From the NCBI GenBank assembly GCA_963717695.1, contig CAVQWR010000008.1:62001-126000 (forward strand): a stretch of 64,000 nucleotides of DNA, given 5' to 3'. Of the stretch, positions 38,738-47,752 are shown piece by piece. Both the position numbers and the translations under genes were made by a program. Within the stretch, counting starts at the first letter, position 1, and each line of letters starts with the position of its first letter. The DNA comes from CAIWHR01 sp963717695. Lineage in GTDB: Bacteria > Pseudomonadota > Gammaproteobacteria > Burkholderiales > Casimicrobiaceae. Under the pieces are notes generated by a model. It did no database searches and was not told where the DNA came from. It saw nothing but the letters and a program-made list of their open reading frames with translations.

Positions 38738-38971
38738 TCAGCGGAGAACGGACGATGACGCGGCCCCGGTTCCGCGGCCGAGCGGCTCCTGGCGCACGGC
38801 GCTGACCAGATACAGGAACACCGCGACAAAGATGACGCCGGCCGCTGCGGCTTGCCATGGATTGCGTCCGGAGACGACGCACACGCCGGCGTAGAAGTGG
38901 GAAGGCGTGAGATCGTTGCCGAGGCCGAAAAGCAGCAACTGGTGCCACGGACGCCATCCCATGCGTCGCAT
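38738..38971 (-). CDS. Possible small membrane protein
   Basis: A 77-residue frame beginning MRRMGWRPWHQLLLFGLGND with one good membrane helix (AAAAGVIFVAVFLYLVSAV). The N-terminus may be truncated, since the sequence before it is not clearly coding. I do not recognise it, and it may be a remnant. Confidence 0.3.
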   Translation of the reverse strand: MRRMGWRPWHQLLLFGLGNDLTPSHFYAGVCVVSGRNPWQAAAAGVIFVAVFLYLVSAVRQEPLGRGTGAASSSVLR

Positions 38972-39255
38972 TCGCGGCGGTAGCAGCAGGAGGCCCCCCC
39001 GCCGAGGCCACCAAATAGAAAGAAGATGAATGGAATCCGGCCGGTGACGCTAGCTGGAATACGTAGAAACGTCAGCAAGGCGCGGGAGCCGTCATTTCGT
39101 CGCAGTGCATGAACCGGAGCTTCCGGCCACAAGCCGCCGGTCGGTGTCGCCGTGGAATTTTCCGGTAAGCGGCCATTGACGAGGCGACCGGCGACCCCAC
39201 GACGCCGCCGGATTATCAGCCGACGCCATTCTAGATAACTTGACCAGCGGCAGAA
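38972..39255. other. Intergenic region without a gene
   Basis: I see no supported coding region here. The last part adjoins the terminator of the PEP-CTERM gene. Confidence 0.4.
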
Positions 39256-39284
39256 ACAAAAACCCCGCCACTGGTGGGCGGGGC
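39256..39284 (-). terminator. Terminator of the minus-strand PEP-CTERM gene
   Basis: Read on the minus strand, CCCCGCC and GGCGGGG form the stem and TTTTTG follows. It lies about 25 bases past the stop at 39310. Confidence 0.85.
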
Positions 39285-39309
39285 ATTCCAGCAACTTAGC
39301 GGCGCGGAA

Positions 39310-40026
39310 TCAGCGGGCCTTCCGCCGCCGGCCAAATCCAATTCCTGCGAGGCCGATACCAAGCAACGCCAACGTCGCGGGTTCAGGAACGGTGATGTCG
39401 GGCGCTCCGTTTGGAAAGTCGATCCTCAACTGCGAAGGCGACCCATTGCCCTCAACATAATCGAGCTCAAAACTATGAAGTCCGACTGCGTCCGTCATCG
39501 TTATGCTATTGGTAATTGCCGACGTTTCGCTTGGTGAAGAGAATGCCGTCAAGCCATCGATGTACAGGCTTGCTCCATCGTCATGGGTGATGTTTGTAAG
39601 ATAACCGCCGGTCCCGGCTCCGACATACTGTCCGGTAATTTGAAAAAAGGACGCATAGGCGTCACCGGCGATGCTCATGCTTGTGAGCAGAAAATTGGCT
39701 AGCAAGACGCCGCCGCTCGAGAAATAATTCGAGATTGATCCATTGATCAGAAATGTGCCGAAAAGATTGCCGGCAGGCGTAGTGTTCTGGGGCCCCGGCG
39801 CCAGCCAATCGATACCGCCGCCGGCCAAGGAGCTGGTGAAATCGAACGAAGCAAACGCAGCGCCGGTTGGCGTATTCGCTTGATCGGCCAAGGTGCTCGA
39901 GGTGACCCCGTTAGGGACGCCGTTCCAGACCACGACGTGGTAAACATTTGGCGTCGCCGCCGCGATACCTGCGAACGCCAAGGCGCATATCGCTGTGACA
40001 AGTTTCATTGCAGTACACATTTTCAT
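39310..40026 (-). CDS. PEP-CTERM sorting domain protein
   Basis: A 238-residue exported protein. The signal peptide is MKLVTAICALAFAGIAAA, and the C-terminus is ITVPEPATLALLGIGLAGIG followed by FGRRRKAR, a standard PEP-CTERM. The mature domain is Gly/Ser/Thr-rich with beta-type segments (GGIDWLAPGPQNTTP; HDDGASLYIDGLTAF), as in PA14-like or matrix proteins. GGAG five bases ahead supports the start at 40026. It is unrelated to the CTERM pair at 17-18 kb and visibly less GC-rich than its neighbours. Confidence 0.85.
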   Translation of the reverse strand: MKMCTAMKLVTAICALAFAGIAAATPNVYHVVVWNGVPNGVTSSTLADQANTPTGAAFASFDFTSSLAGGGIDWLAPGPQNTTPAGNLFGTFLINGSISNYFSSGGVLLANFLLTSMSIAGDAYASFFQITGQYVGAGTGGYLTNITHDDGASLYIDGLTAFSSPSETSAITNSITMTDAVGLHSFELDYVEGNGSPSQLRIDFPNGAPDITVPEPATLALLGIGLAGIGFGRRRKAR

Positions 40027-40987
40027 GAAGACTCCAGAGGCATCACAATAACGGTTGCACAAACAGCCTGTGATCATAGGAGCAGGTGCCGTGCCACTTC
40101 TGTAAGTGACGGTAAATGAACGTATTTCGTCCACAGGCATTGGTCAATCATTTGACGATTGTAAGGTGCCTCGTCACTGTTCGTTGTGTGCACCACAAAG
40201 TCAAACTTTAGTTGCGTTGTTCGCATTGTGAGCGCTCCGCGCGTTGAACAATGAACCTCCTATCTCAGGAGCGGGGACGGTGACGCAAGCACAGATCGCC
40301 CACGTTGTCCGCTTTTTCAAACTGTCCCTCCCGCGCATGGCCGTGCCGTCAATTCACCGCGGTCGAAAGGGAAGAGGATACTTAAAGCCCAGCGCGTCGG
40401 AACCCGTATCGTATTGGCGCTGGAGGTAGAGAGGGTCCCGCGGCGTCCGAAGCCAGAGCGGTGACGGCTGTGCGCAGAGGCAAATTGGGCGTCAATACGC
40501 GGAACTAGGGTGGCGGTGGCGCAATTGTCAGCTTCACTTGGCTTAGCAGTCAGCTTTCGTGAGCATCGACAGGCGGCATCGGGTCGGCAGTTCGCCTTCC
40601 CGCATCCGGGACCAACGGCTGCAATCCATCTGAAGCGGACTTAGCCCGAACGCCTTACGCGTGACGCATTGGTGGTCGTGCCTGTCCGAAGGTGGTCAGC
40701 TGACCTGGTTGCCGCCGATCAATGTTGCTGTCAGAGGTGGCCAGCCGTGCTGGCAATCTTAGGTCGGATAGCTGGCAATACGTACGTAGAGTCCAGCCAA
40801 GACAAGAAGAAGCAGATACAGCAGCCAGCGCGTCCGGACGCGAACCAGCGTCGGGCGGCCGCGCCGAGAAACAGTCATCGGCTCATGAAGATCGGATACA
40901 GCACACTGTGAGGCGCGTGCCAGACGACCATGAAGATCGTACATCCGCCTTGCAGAATGCCGGTTTGGCCTAGCCGGGCAGACCGGC
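40027..40987. other. Long stretch with no convincing gene
   Basis: About 960 bases with only weak frames. One minus-strand frame at 40759-40878 (39 residues, with WLLYLLLLVLAGLYV as a possible membrane helix) has no good ribosome-binding site. A small inverted repeat, CACTT-N4-AAGTG, lies near 40095. Base composition is lower in GC close to the PEP-CTERM promoter. It may hold remnants of transferred DNA; no transposase is seen. Confidence 0.4.
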
Positions 40988-41494
40988 TCAGCGCGCGCCG
41001 GCGGCGATCCTGGCGAGGAGCGCATCGCGGCGCGCGAGGCTTTCCGGCGGCCAGTACCGCCTGCGATCGTAGTATTCCGCGACCGCCGGCGTATCGGGAG
41101 GAAGCACCACCCATGGCTGCTTCGACGCCGTGAAGATATGGATATCCGGCGGCAGGCGATCCGGATCGTCGAGCGTGCCGACGCGCACGAAGCAGACGGT
41201 GGGCCCGGCGCCCGCGTAATGGCTCCAGACGGCGATCCGGCACCTGGGGCAGCGCGCGATCTTCTGGCCCTTGCCGCTGGCGGAGGGCGTATCGACCAGC
41301 TCCGGCGCGCCGCCGAGCAGCGTGACGCGATCCGCCTCGATCATCGCGTTGAGCGCGAACGACGCACCGGACTCGCGCTGGCACCACCGGCAGTGGCAGC
41401 AGTGAACGAACAGTGGCCGGCTCTCCAGCCTGTACCGGACGGTGCGGCAGTCGCAGCCGCCTTCGAGCGGCAATCCGTCGTCGTGTTCGACCAT
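40988..41494 (-). CDS. GFA-family (glutathione-dependent formaldehyde-activating-like) protein
   Basis: A 168-residue zinc protein with the family cysteines: GGCDCRTVRYRLES, then CCHCRWCQRESGASFALNAM and CPRCRIAVWSHYAG. It starts at 41494 (MVEHDDGLPL). The family is named for a formaldehyde-glutathione condensation that is probably not general, so the role is open. It stands between the gene-free stretch and the ferredoxin and is transcribed in the same direction as the benzoyl-CoA genes, but after their terminator. Confidence 0.8.
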   Translation of the reverse strand: MVEHDDGLPLEGGCDCRTVRYRLESRPLFVHCCHCRWCQRESGASFALNAMIEADRVTLLGGAPELVDTPSASGKGQKIARCPRCRIAVWSHYAGAGPTVCFVRVGTLDDPDRLPPDIHIFTASKQPWVVLPPDTPAVAEYYDRRRYWPPESLARRDALLARIAAGAR

Positions 41495-41639
41495 GGATTG
41501 ATGACGGTCCTTGTGCGCTCCGGGCGGATGCCCCGGCCGTCTTGTTCCCGAGAAACGGGAACGTCTGCCTGAGTCATCGGCCGGTCTCAACGATGCCAAT
41601 TGCGGCAGCGCGCGTCAATCGGCAACCGCTCGAACCGTG

Positions 41640-41679
41640 AAAAACGGGCTGTCGCCTCCGCAAGAAGCGCGACAGCCCG
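41640..41679 (-). terminator. Terminator of the benzoyl-CoA operon
   Basis: CGGGCTGTCGC (41645-41655) pairs with GCGACAGCCCG (41669-41679), and on the minus strand the stem is followed by TTTTT. It closes the had-to-fdx operon just after the ferredoxin gene. Confidence 0.88.
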
Positions 41680-41695
41680 CGAAATTCCGGCCCGA

Positions 41696-41941
41696 TCAGC
41701 CGTGCAGCGACTCGTATTTCGCCATCAGCTCCTCGGGCGATTCCTGGAAATCCGGATTGGGCACGATGCAGTCTGCGGGGCAGACGAGCTTGCATTGCGG
41801 CTCGTCGTGGGCGCCCACGCACTCGGTGCATTTCATCGGGTCGATCACGTAGACGGGATCGCCGACGCTGATCGCCTCGTTCGGGCAGGCGGGCTTGCAG
41901 GCATCGCAGGAAGTGCAGTTGTCGTCGATCAAGAGTGCCAT
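41696..41941 (-). CDS. fdx: 2[4Fe-4S] ferredoxin of the benzoyl-CoA pathway
   Basis: An 81-residue ferredoxin beginning MALLIDDNCTSCDACKPACP. The second cluster motif has an eight-residue insert (CTECVGAHDEPQCKLVC) and the protein has a C-terminal helix, as in the Allochromatium/Thauera type of very low-potential ferredoxin. It is the last gene of the operon and the expected electron donor to benzoyl-CoA reductase, being reduced by the KorAB enzyme. It is intact. Confidence 0.92.
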   Translation of the reverse strand: MALLIDDNCTSCDACKPACPNEAISVGDPVYVIDPMKCTECVGAHDEPQCKLVCPADCIVPNPDFQESPEELMAKYESLHG

Positions 41942-41957
41942 GGTGTCTCCTAGCGGT

Positions 41958-42797
41958 TCAGGCGGCAGCGCGTTCCTGCAGCTCGCGCAGTTTGCCATGC
42001 CGGAACGCGCCCCACAGGGCCGCGCCGATGGCGCCGGCGTAGATTGAATCGGGATGGCTGACGGCCGTCACGCTGACCTTCTCGTTGACCATCTCCTCCT
42101 GGATCGCCGCGAGCAGGCCAGTGTCCAGCGCAAGCCCGCCGGTGAGAAGAGCCGTGCCTTCCTTGATGCCCGTCACCTTGAGGAGCTTCACGATCCGCGA
42201 CGCCATCGACAGGTGGATGCCCTTCAGCACGTCGGGCGTCGCGATGCCGCGCGAGACCATGTTGATCACGTCCGTCTCGGCCAGCACCGCGCAGATCGAG
42301 CTGCATTTCTCCGGATTCTTCGAGCTCTGCGACAGCGGGCCGATTTCCTCGATGGCCACACCGAGATAGCGCGCGATGTTCTCCAGGAATTGGCCGGACC
42401 CCGATGCGCACTGGCTCGTCATCTTGTACGACAGCACCTTGCCGCGCTCGTCGACGTAGATCGCCCGGCCGTTGAGCGCGCCGATGTCGACTACCGCGTT
42501 CGCCCCGGGATGCAGGAACACGCCGCCGCGCGCGTGCGTGGTCATCGAGTAGAAGTGTCCCGTCGCGAACTTGACGTTCTCGCCTTCGCCCGTCGTCGCG
42601 ATGTAGTCGACCTCGTCCGCCTTGATGCCGGCGTCCTCGAGCACGCCGTCGTGGCCTTCCTGCGCGAGCGTCATCGGGTCGCGGCGACGGATGCGCTCGC
42701 AGCGCTTCGCGAGCCACTCCTGCCTGCCGCCGTCGGTACGGAACAGCGCCGACTTGACCGCGCCGGAGCCGATGTCGATGCCAATGGTGATCGTCAT
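41958..42797 (-). CDS. bcrD: Benzoyl-CoA reductase subunit D
   Basis: A 279-residue ASKHA-fold ATPase subunit of class I benzoyl-CoA reductase. It opens ITIGIDIGSGAVKSALFRTD and carries DIGALNGRAIYVD and the cluster-ligand regions SQCASGSGQFLENIARYLGV and KCSSICAVLAETDVIN. Together with BcrA it binds a bridging [4Fe-4S] cluster and couples ATP hydrolysis to electron transfer to BcrBC. It is intact, lies 134 bases after bcrA and directly before the ferredoxin gene. Confidence 0.93.
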   Translation of the reverse strand: MTITIGIDIGSGAVKSALFRTDGGRQEWLAKRCERIRRRDPMTLAQEGHDGVLEDAGIKADEVDYIATTGEGENVKFATGHFYSMTTHARGGVFLHPGANAVVDIGALNGRAIYVDERGKVLSYKMTSQCASGSGQFLENIARYLGVAIEEIGPLSQSSKNPEKCSSICAVLAETDVINMVSRGIATPDVLKGIHLSMASRIVKLLKVTGIKEGTALLTGGLALDTGLLAAIQEEMVNEKVSVTAVSHPDSIYAGAIGAALWGAFRHGKLRELQERAAA

Positions 42798-42930
42798 GGT
42801 GTCGTCCTCACGCCGCTGGCGCCTCTTCGCGCGCGTCGATAGTGATAGGCTGAGTCGTCGGCGCCATCGTCCAGCTCGCCCCAGTCACATCCCCGTGTCG
42901 CTGCGCGACCCGGGGCCCCTGCTCCTCGGC

Positions 42931-44271
42931 TCATGTCCGTGCTTCGGCAGTCTTTCCCTCTTCCATCACCGCGCGCCACGCGAACGTCGCGCCGCCGAGC
43001 GCGCCGGTGAAGATCGAATCGGGATTGATGTTGAGCGCAAGCTCGCCGTAGTTTTCCCGGACGAGGTCCTTGAGCGCCTTGACCGCGGCCTCGTTCTTGG
43101 CGACGCCGCCGGTAAAGGTGAATTCGTTGCGGATGCCGCCGGAACGGGCGAGGATCGACATCGCGCGCAGGATGATCGCCCGATGCAGCCCCGCCATGAT
43201 GTCCTCGCGCTTGTCGCCGAGCGAAAGGCGGTCGCGCAATTCGGCTCCGGCGAACACCGTGCAGGTCGAATTGATGCGAATGGTCTTGGTCGACTTCATC
43301 GCCATCGGCCCCAGCTCGTGCAGGCCCATGTTCATCTCGTCGGCAATGTAGCCGAGATAGCGCCCGCAGCCCGCCGCGCAGCGATCGTTCATCTGGAAGC
43401 TCTCGACGATGCCGTTCGGGTCGACCTGGATCGCCTTGGTGTCCTGTCCGCCAATGTCGAGCACGGTGGCGGTGCCCGGATACATCATGTGCGCCCCGAG
43501 CCCGTGGCAGAGAATCTCGGAACGCACGTGCTCCTTGGAAAAGGGCAGCCGCGCGCGACCGTATCCGGTGCCGACGACGTAGGTCTCCTCCATTTCAAGA
43601 TCGAGGATGCCCTTGATCGGCGCCTCGACCTGCGGCCGGCGGCTCGCCGTGTCGGGCAGCGCGATGAACGTTCGCTCGAGCGCCGCCAGCAGGTGCCGTC
43701 TGATCGAATCGCCGTAGACGCGGTTCTCGACCTCGATGATCGAACGGTCGAACACGTTGAGCAGGAAGTCGTAGCGGATGCCGGATGCCTTCGCCACGGC
43801 TTCGCCGGCGGCGAGGTACTGGGCGCCGGCAATGTCGCGGAAGAAGTCGGACTTGCGCTTGGCGCCGGGTGCGAACAGCGTGGGTGCCTCAGCGGAAAGC
43901 TGGCGGAACACCTCGGTCAGCGCCTCGCCGACGGCCTTGGTCGCGTCGCCGAATTTCGCGGTGCCGAGATTGCGTTGGCACGTGCTCTCGAGGTCGGCCA
44001 ACTGCTCAAGATACTGCTCGGAGCGAAAGTCGCGCTCCAGTTGCCCGAGAAAGCCGTCGAGCGCGCCGTTCAATGCCCCTGTGCTCGAAAGTGCCTGCCG
44101 GAACAGGTAGAAGCGCCCGTTGAGAAGCGCCTCCTGCTTCGCGATCGATGCTGCAGTGTCGTAGTTCGAGCGCGAATTCGTGATGCCGCGCCCCAGCACG
44201 TTCTGGTGCTCGTCGATGACCACGGCCTTGGTGGTCGTCGATCCGAGGTCGATGCCGATGAAGCAGCGCAT
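42931..44271 (-). CDS. bcrA: Benzoyl-CoA reductase subunit A
   Basis: A 446-residue ATPase subunit homologous to BcrD but longer. It begins MRCFIGIDLGSTTTKAVVID, with DIGGQDTKAIQVD, the cluster ligand regions NDRCAAGCGRYLGYIADEMN and INSTCTVFAGAE, and FTFTGGVAKNEAAVKAL near the end. An in-frame ATG upstream at 44310 would add 13 residues from the intergenic repeat, so I use 44271. The gene is intact, in contrast to bcrB and bcrC just upstream. Confidence 0.93.
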   Translation of the reverse strand: MRCFIGIDLGSTTTKAVVIDEHQNVLGRGITNSRSNYDTAASIAKQEALLNGRFYLFRQALSSTGALNGALDGFLGQLERDFRSEQYLEQLADLESTCQRNLGTAKFGDATKAVGEALTEVFRQLSAEAPTLFAPGAKRKSDFFRDIAGAQYLAAGEAVAKASGIRYDFLLNVFDRSIIEVENRVYGDSIRRHLLAALERTFIALPDTASRRPQVEAPIKGILDLEMEETYVVGTGYGRARLPFSKEHVRSEILCHGLGAHMMYPGTATVLDIGGQDTKAIQVDPNGIVESFQMNDRCAAGCGRYLGYIADEMNMGLHELGPMAMKSTKTIRINSTCTVFAGAELRDRLSLGDKREDIMAGLHRAIILRAMSILARSGGIRNEFTFTGGVAKNEAAVKALKDLVRENYGELALNINPDSIFTGALGGATFAWRAVMEEGKTAEART

Positions 44272-44289
44272 GTCAATTCCCTCGGTGCC

Positions 44290-44358
44290 GCTCGGCCGCC
44301 CGAAGGGCACTGGGCCCCCCTCAGGGGGGTGGCGAGCGCAGCGAGCATGGGGGGGTTC
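44290..44358. repeat. GC-rich intergenic hairpin element between bcrB and bcrA
   Basis: A perfect CCCCCC-TCA-GGGGGG hairpin (44315-44329) is followed by GGCGAGCGCAGCGAGCATGG and a G-run. Similar sequences recur between genes of many betaproteobacteria. It may lower read-through or protect mRNA. Confidence 0.6.
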
Positions 44359-44361
44359 ATA

Positions 44362-45678
44362 TCAGTGCGCGGCGGTCGCGACGCGCTTGGCCTTGACCAT
44401 CTGGAAATAGCTTTCCAGCCGGTTCTTCACGTTGGCCGCGGAAAAGTAGCGCGGATCGACGAGGTCGGTCTCGATGAACGCCGCCGGCTTGCCGGTGCGC
44501 CGCTCGACCTCGCGCAGGATCAGGAGCTGGCCGGCCGAGAAACTGTTGCAGCTCTTGATCGAGTTGATGAGGAGGCCGTCGGCCTGGTATTCATCGATGT
44601 ACTTGCAGATCATGTCGACGCGAGACGGCAGGTTGAGGTTGGTGTAGCAGCCGAGGCAGTATTCGGCGAGCGATTCGAGCGGCTGGTCCGCGTCGTGGCG
44701 GAAGCCGAAGTCGTAGAGGCCGCCGACCTTCGCGTACGTCGAGGAGACCACAACCGCACCTTCGTCGTAGAACATCTTCCAGAAGTCGCGGAAGCTGGTC
44801 CAGTTGGGCGGCCCCTCGACGACGAGGCGATAGTTCTCCTGCTCATCTCGCCTTCCGGCGTGATCGGCCCCCGCCCTTCGCGCACGCGCTGCTCGATTTC
44901 CTCGCGCAGCACGCGGTAGTACTCGGTCGCCTCCGGCGTGCCGCGGAACGCGGTGAAGATCGGCCCGATGTAATAGACCGCGCCGAAATAGCCGTCGATC
45001 GGCGACGGGCGATTTTTCGCCGACTGCAGCACGCGGACCAGGTCCTCCTCGGCCTTCTGCCGACTCCCTCATGTACTGGCGCAACCGGTCGATGTCGAAC
45101 TTGACGCCGGAGATGCGCTCCAGCGTCGGAATCACCGTTTCCTTGATCTGCTTCACCACGTAGTCGCGCATGTTCTGCGCGATCTTCCCCTCGCCCTGGT
45201 AGGGGACGTGCAGCATCACCGTCTCGCAGCCGTACTTGTGGCGGATCAGCTCGAACCACTTCATGAACGTGAAGCAGCCGGTGTAGGACAGCAGCAGCAC
45301 GTCAGGGCGCGGCAGCGGGTCGCCGGTCGGGCCGATCTCGCCGCCCATCATCATCCCGAGGTCGGCCTTGACGTACGTGCAGACGTCCTCGGAATGGCCG
45401 TCGCGCTCGGCGTCCATGATCATCTTGCCGGACTTCTTGCGCATGCCGTTCTGCAGCGCGTTGGTCTCGGGCAGGCTGCGCGCGAAGTCGAAGCACATCA
45501 GCAGCTCGTTCAGGTTGCCCGGCACGAAGGTCGCCGACACCTTGCGGTTGTTGGCGCGCGCCGTGGCGAGCTCGAGGTAGTTCCGGTTGATCATTTCCTT
45601 CTGCAGCAGCATCGCGTCCTCCTTCTGGACGTCCGGCGGCTTCTTCACGCTGGCGGGCATGGCGGCGGTCGTGGTCAT
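44362..45678 (-). CDS. bcrB: Benzoyl-CoA reductase subunit B, two frameshifts
   Basis: About 438 residues of a substrate-binding subunit of benzoyl-CoA reductase (HgdB-type fold). Family stretches are AMLLQKEMINRNYLELATAR near the start, ATFVPGNLNELLMCFDFARS, VLLLSYTGCFTFMKWFELIR and LLINSIKSCNSFSAGQLLIL. An extra C (plus strand) at 45060-45061 and a lost base near 44847 put residues of the VLQSAKNRPSPIDGYFGAVY segment in another frame; outside that stretch the reading is continuous. BcrB with BcrC binds benzoyl-CoA and an Fe-S cluster. Confidence 0.88.
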   Translation of the reverse strand: MTTTAAMPASVKKPPDVQKEDAMLLQKEMINRNYLELATARANNRKVSATFVPGNLNELLMCFDFARSLPETNALQNGMRKKSGKMIMDAERDGHSEDVCTYVKADLGMMMGGEIGPTGDPLPRPDVLLLSYTGCFTFMKWFELIRHKYGCETVMLHVPYQGEGKIAQNMRDYVVKQIKETVIPTLERISGVKFDIDRLRQYMRESAEGRGGPGPRAAVGEKSPVADRRLFRRGLLHRADLHRVPRHAGGDRVLPRAARGNRAARARRAGADHAGRRDEQENYRLVVEGPPNWTSFRDFWKMFYDEGAVVVSSTYAKVGGLYDFGFRHDADQPLESLAEYCLGCYTNLNLPSRVDMICKYIDEYQADGLLINSIKSCNSFSAGQLLILREVERRTGKPAAFIETDLVDPRYFSAANVKNRLESYFQMVKAKRVATAAH

Positions 45679-45692
45679 ATTCTTTCTCCGTC

Positions 45693-45712
45693 ATTCCCGC
45701 GAACGCGGGAAT
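45693..45712. repeat. dRS3-like palindromic element
   Basis: ATTCCC-N8-GGGAAT inside TCATTCCCGCGAACGCGGGA and following bases, in the gap between bcrC and bcrB. The core matches the neisserial dRS3 pattern, a short repeat also spread in other betaproteobacteria. Confidence 0.7.
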
Positions 45713-45745
45713 CCAGTGGTCGTAGGCATTTTCGCGAGACGCGGG

Positions 45746-45765
45746 GTCCCCGCCTGCGCGGGGAC
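45746..45765. repeat. Second palindrome in the bcrC-bcrB gap
   Basis: GTCCCCGC-CTGC-GCGGGGAC, a perfect 8-bp stem 34 bases from the dRS3-like element. The two may form one composite repeat. Confidence 0.6.
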
Positions 45766-45800
45766 GACGGTGCGGCGAAGCCAACGGTTTTCGTAACGGC

Positions 45801-46980
45801 TCACGCCGCGCTCCACAACTTGATGGAATCGGCAAACGTTCCCGCCTGCTCGCGGATCGGCGCCATCTGGCCGGTGTTTTCGGCGTACTTGAACGCCGTG
45901 TAGGGAATCTTGTGCTTGGCCAGCACCTCCTGCAGCATCGGCCGCTCGAGCAGCGCCGGATCGCAGAACGAGGGCGCGGCGAAGATCACGCCTTCGGCGC
46001 CGCGGTCTTCACCTGCTGCAGCAGGTACTTGCCCTTGTCCTTCTTCGAAGTCGTCGTACTTGGCGGACGTCGTCGCCGAGCGGTGCAGGAACGCCTTCGA
46101 CAGCTCGTCCAGCGGATCGCGTCGGCAGGGCACGTCGTCGAGCAGCCAGCGCATGACCAGCATGAAGTCGTCGTCGACGATGTAGCAGCCGGCCATCTCG
46201 ATCGACTTGATCAGGCCGAGCGGCGGCTGCTCGCAGAACGCGCCGGTCAGCACGATGCGCGCGTTGTCGCGCTTCGGGCGCGCCACCGCGTCGGTCGCGG
46301 CGATGTACTCGCGCACCAGCTTGGTGTGCTCCTCGACCGGCAGCACCATGCCCGCGCGCAGCACGCAGGTAGACCTCGGACGTCGGCGCCTGCCACGGCT
46401 TTGCGGCGCGGTATTTGTACAGCTCCTGGATCGCGCGCCGGTTCTCGTTGTACACCCTGATCGAGGCGCGCAGCGCGTCGTCCGTGATCGGCGTTGCCGC
46501 GAGCTTGCCGATGTCCTCGCGCAGCACCTGCATCTCGTGGATGTAGAACGTGCCGCCGATCGGTCCTGATAGTTCTGCGGCACGTCGAAGTAGCGTGACG
46601 TACTTGTCCTTGAACAGGATCTGCCACATGCCCGAGAGGTTGCGGATCACGTCGCAGATCGACGGGAACAGCATGCCGTCGAGGCAGTCCAGCCGCCCGG
46701 TGAGGCCGAGCTCCAGCGTCGAGCGCGGAATGCGGCAGATGTAGCTCTGGTAGTAGGCGTCGCCCTGGATCACCTCGAGCTGGTCGCCGCCGCCCATGAT
46801 GCCGACCGGCAGCATGCCGGCCGCGTGGATGATCTCGCGCGGCACGTAGATCGGCATGTAGCCGATCGCCTTGCGCCCGGGCACGGCGGCCTTCCACTCC
46901 TTGACCGCGGTGAAATTCAGGTCCTCGAACAGCGCCTGGCAGCGCTCGACGATCTGTTGACGGTCGGGCTGTTCCATCAT
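45801..46980 (-). CDS. bcrC: Benzoyl-CoA reductase subunit C, several frameshifts
   Basis: About 390 residues of the second substrate-binding subunit. It starts MMEQPDRQQIVERCQALFED and has GYMPIYVPREIIHAAGMLPV, GTFYIHEMQVLREDIGKL, PPLGLIKSIEMAGCYIVDDD and FAAPSFCDPALLERPMLQEV. Indels near 46590, 46561, 46370, 46036 and 46014 must be corrected to read it through; each correction restores family-like sequence such as YFDVPQNYQDR and FEKDKGKYLLQQVKDRGAEG. The start overlaps the dch stop by ATGA. Confidence 0.87.
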
Positions 46981-47748
46981 CGGTGCTCCCATTTTGGCGG
47001 GCGCTTGGCGATGAAGGCGGCGAGGCCTTCGTTCGCGTCGCGGGTTTGCATCAGGCGGTCGAGATAGAGCCGCTCGACCTCGGCGAGGCGGCGCCGCACG
47101 TCGCGGAGCAGCTGCGCCGCGGGCCGCCGCCAGCGCGCAGGCGAGCGAAGTCGCGCTCTTGCCGGCGAGGTGCTGGTCGAAATAGGCGAGTGCCGCCGCC
47201 TCGGGGTCGTCGAACACGACCTGCACGAGGCCCATCGCATGCGCTTCGTCGGCGCCGATCGAGCGGCCGGAGAACAGCAGGTCTTCGGCCGCCGCCTGGC
47301 CGACGCGGCGGCAGCAGCACCGACGCCGCCGGCGCGAACACGCCGAGCTTGATTTCGGGCTGCCCGACTTGGCGTCGGGGGCGGCGAAGATCAGGCTGCC
47401 GGCCATGGCCAGCTCCAGCCCGCCGCCGAGGCACTGGCCGCGAACGGCGACCAGGATCGGCGCCGGCCACTCGAGCATGGCGAGGAGCAGCGCGTGCAGC
47501 GAGGCGAGCATCGCCGCGCAGCGGTCCGGCAGATGCTCCTCGACGCTGGCGCCGAAGCTGAAATGCGGCCCCTCGGCGTCGAGCAGCACGCCGCGCAGCC
47601 CGGACTTGCCGCGGTGCGCGTCGAACGCGCCGTGCAGCGCCGCGATCATGGCCGCGTCGACGATGTTCGCCTTGGGCCGCGCCAGGCGCAGCCGCAGCAG
47701 CGCGCCGTCGCGCTCGATCCAGACCTTCAGCGGGGAGTCGCCGGCCAT
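46977..47748 (-). CDS. dch: Cyclohexa-1,5-dienecarbonyl-CoA hydratase, frameshifted
   Basis: A crotonase-fold protein of about 257 residues that adds water to cyclohexa-1,5-diene-1-carbonyl-CoA, the product of benzoyl-CoA reductase. It begins MAGDSPLKVWIERDGALLRL, with LRLARPKANIVDAAMIAALH, the oxyanion region VAVRGQCLGGGLELAMAGSL and FGASVEEHLP; the end is IAKRPPKWEHR. Indels near 47370, 47308 and 47122 interrupt the second half. The position between oah and bcrC is that of dch in Thauera-type clusters. Confidence 0.85.
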
Positions 47749-47752
47749 CTCG

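Noticed and set aside
40244..40911. Short plus-strand frames in the 40 kb gap
   Set aside because: No ribosome-binding sites, no family resemblance and composition like non-coding sequence.
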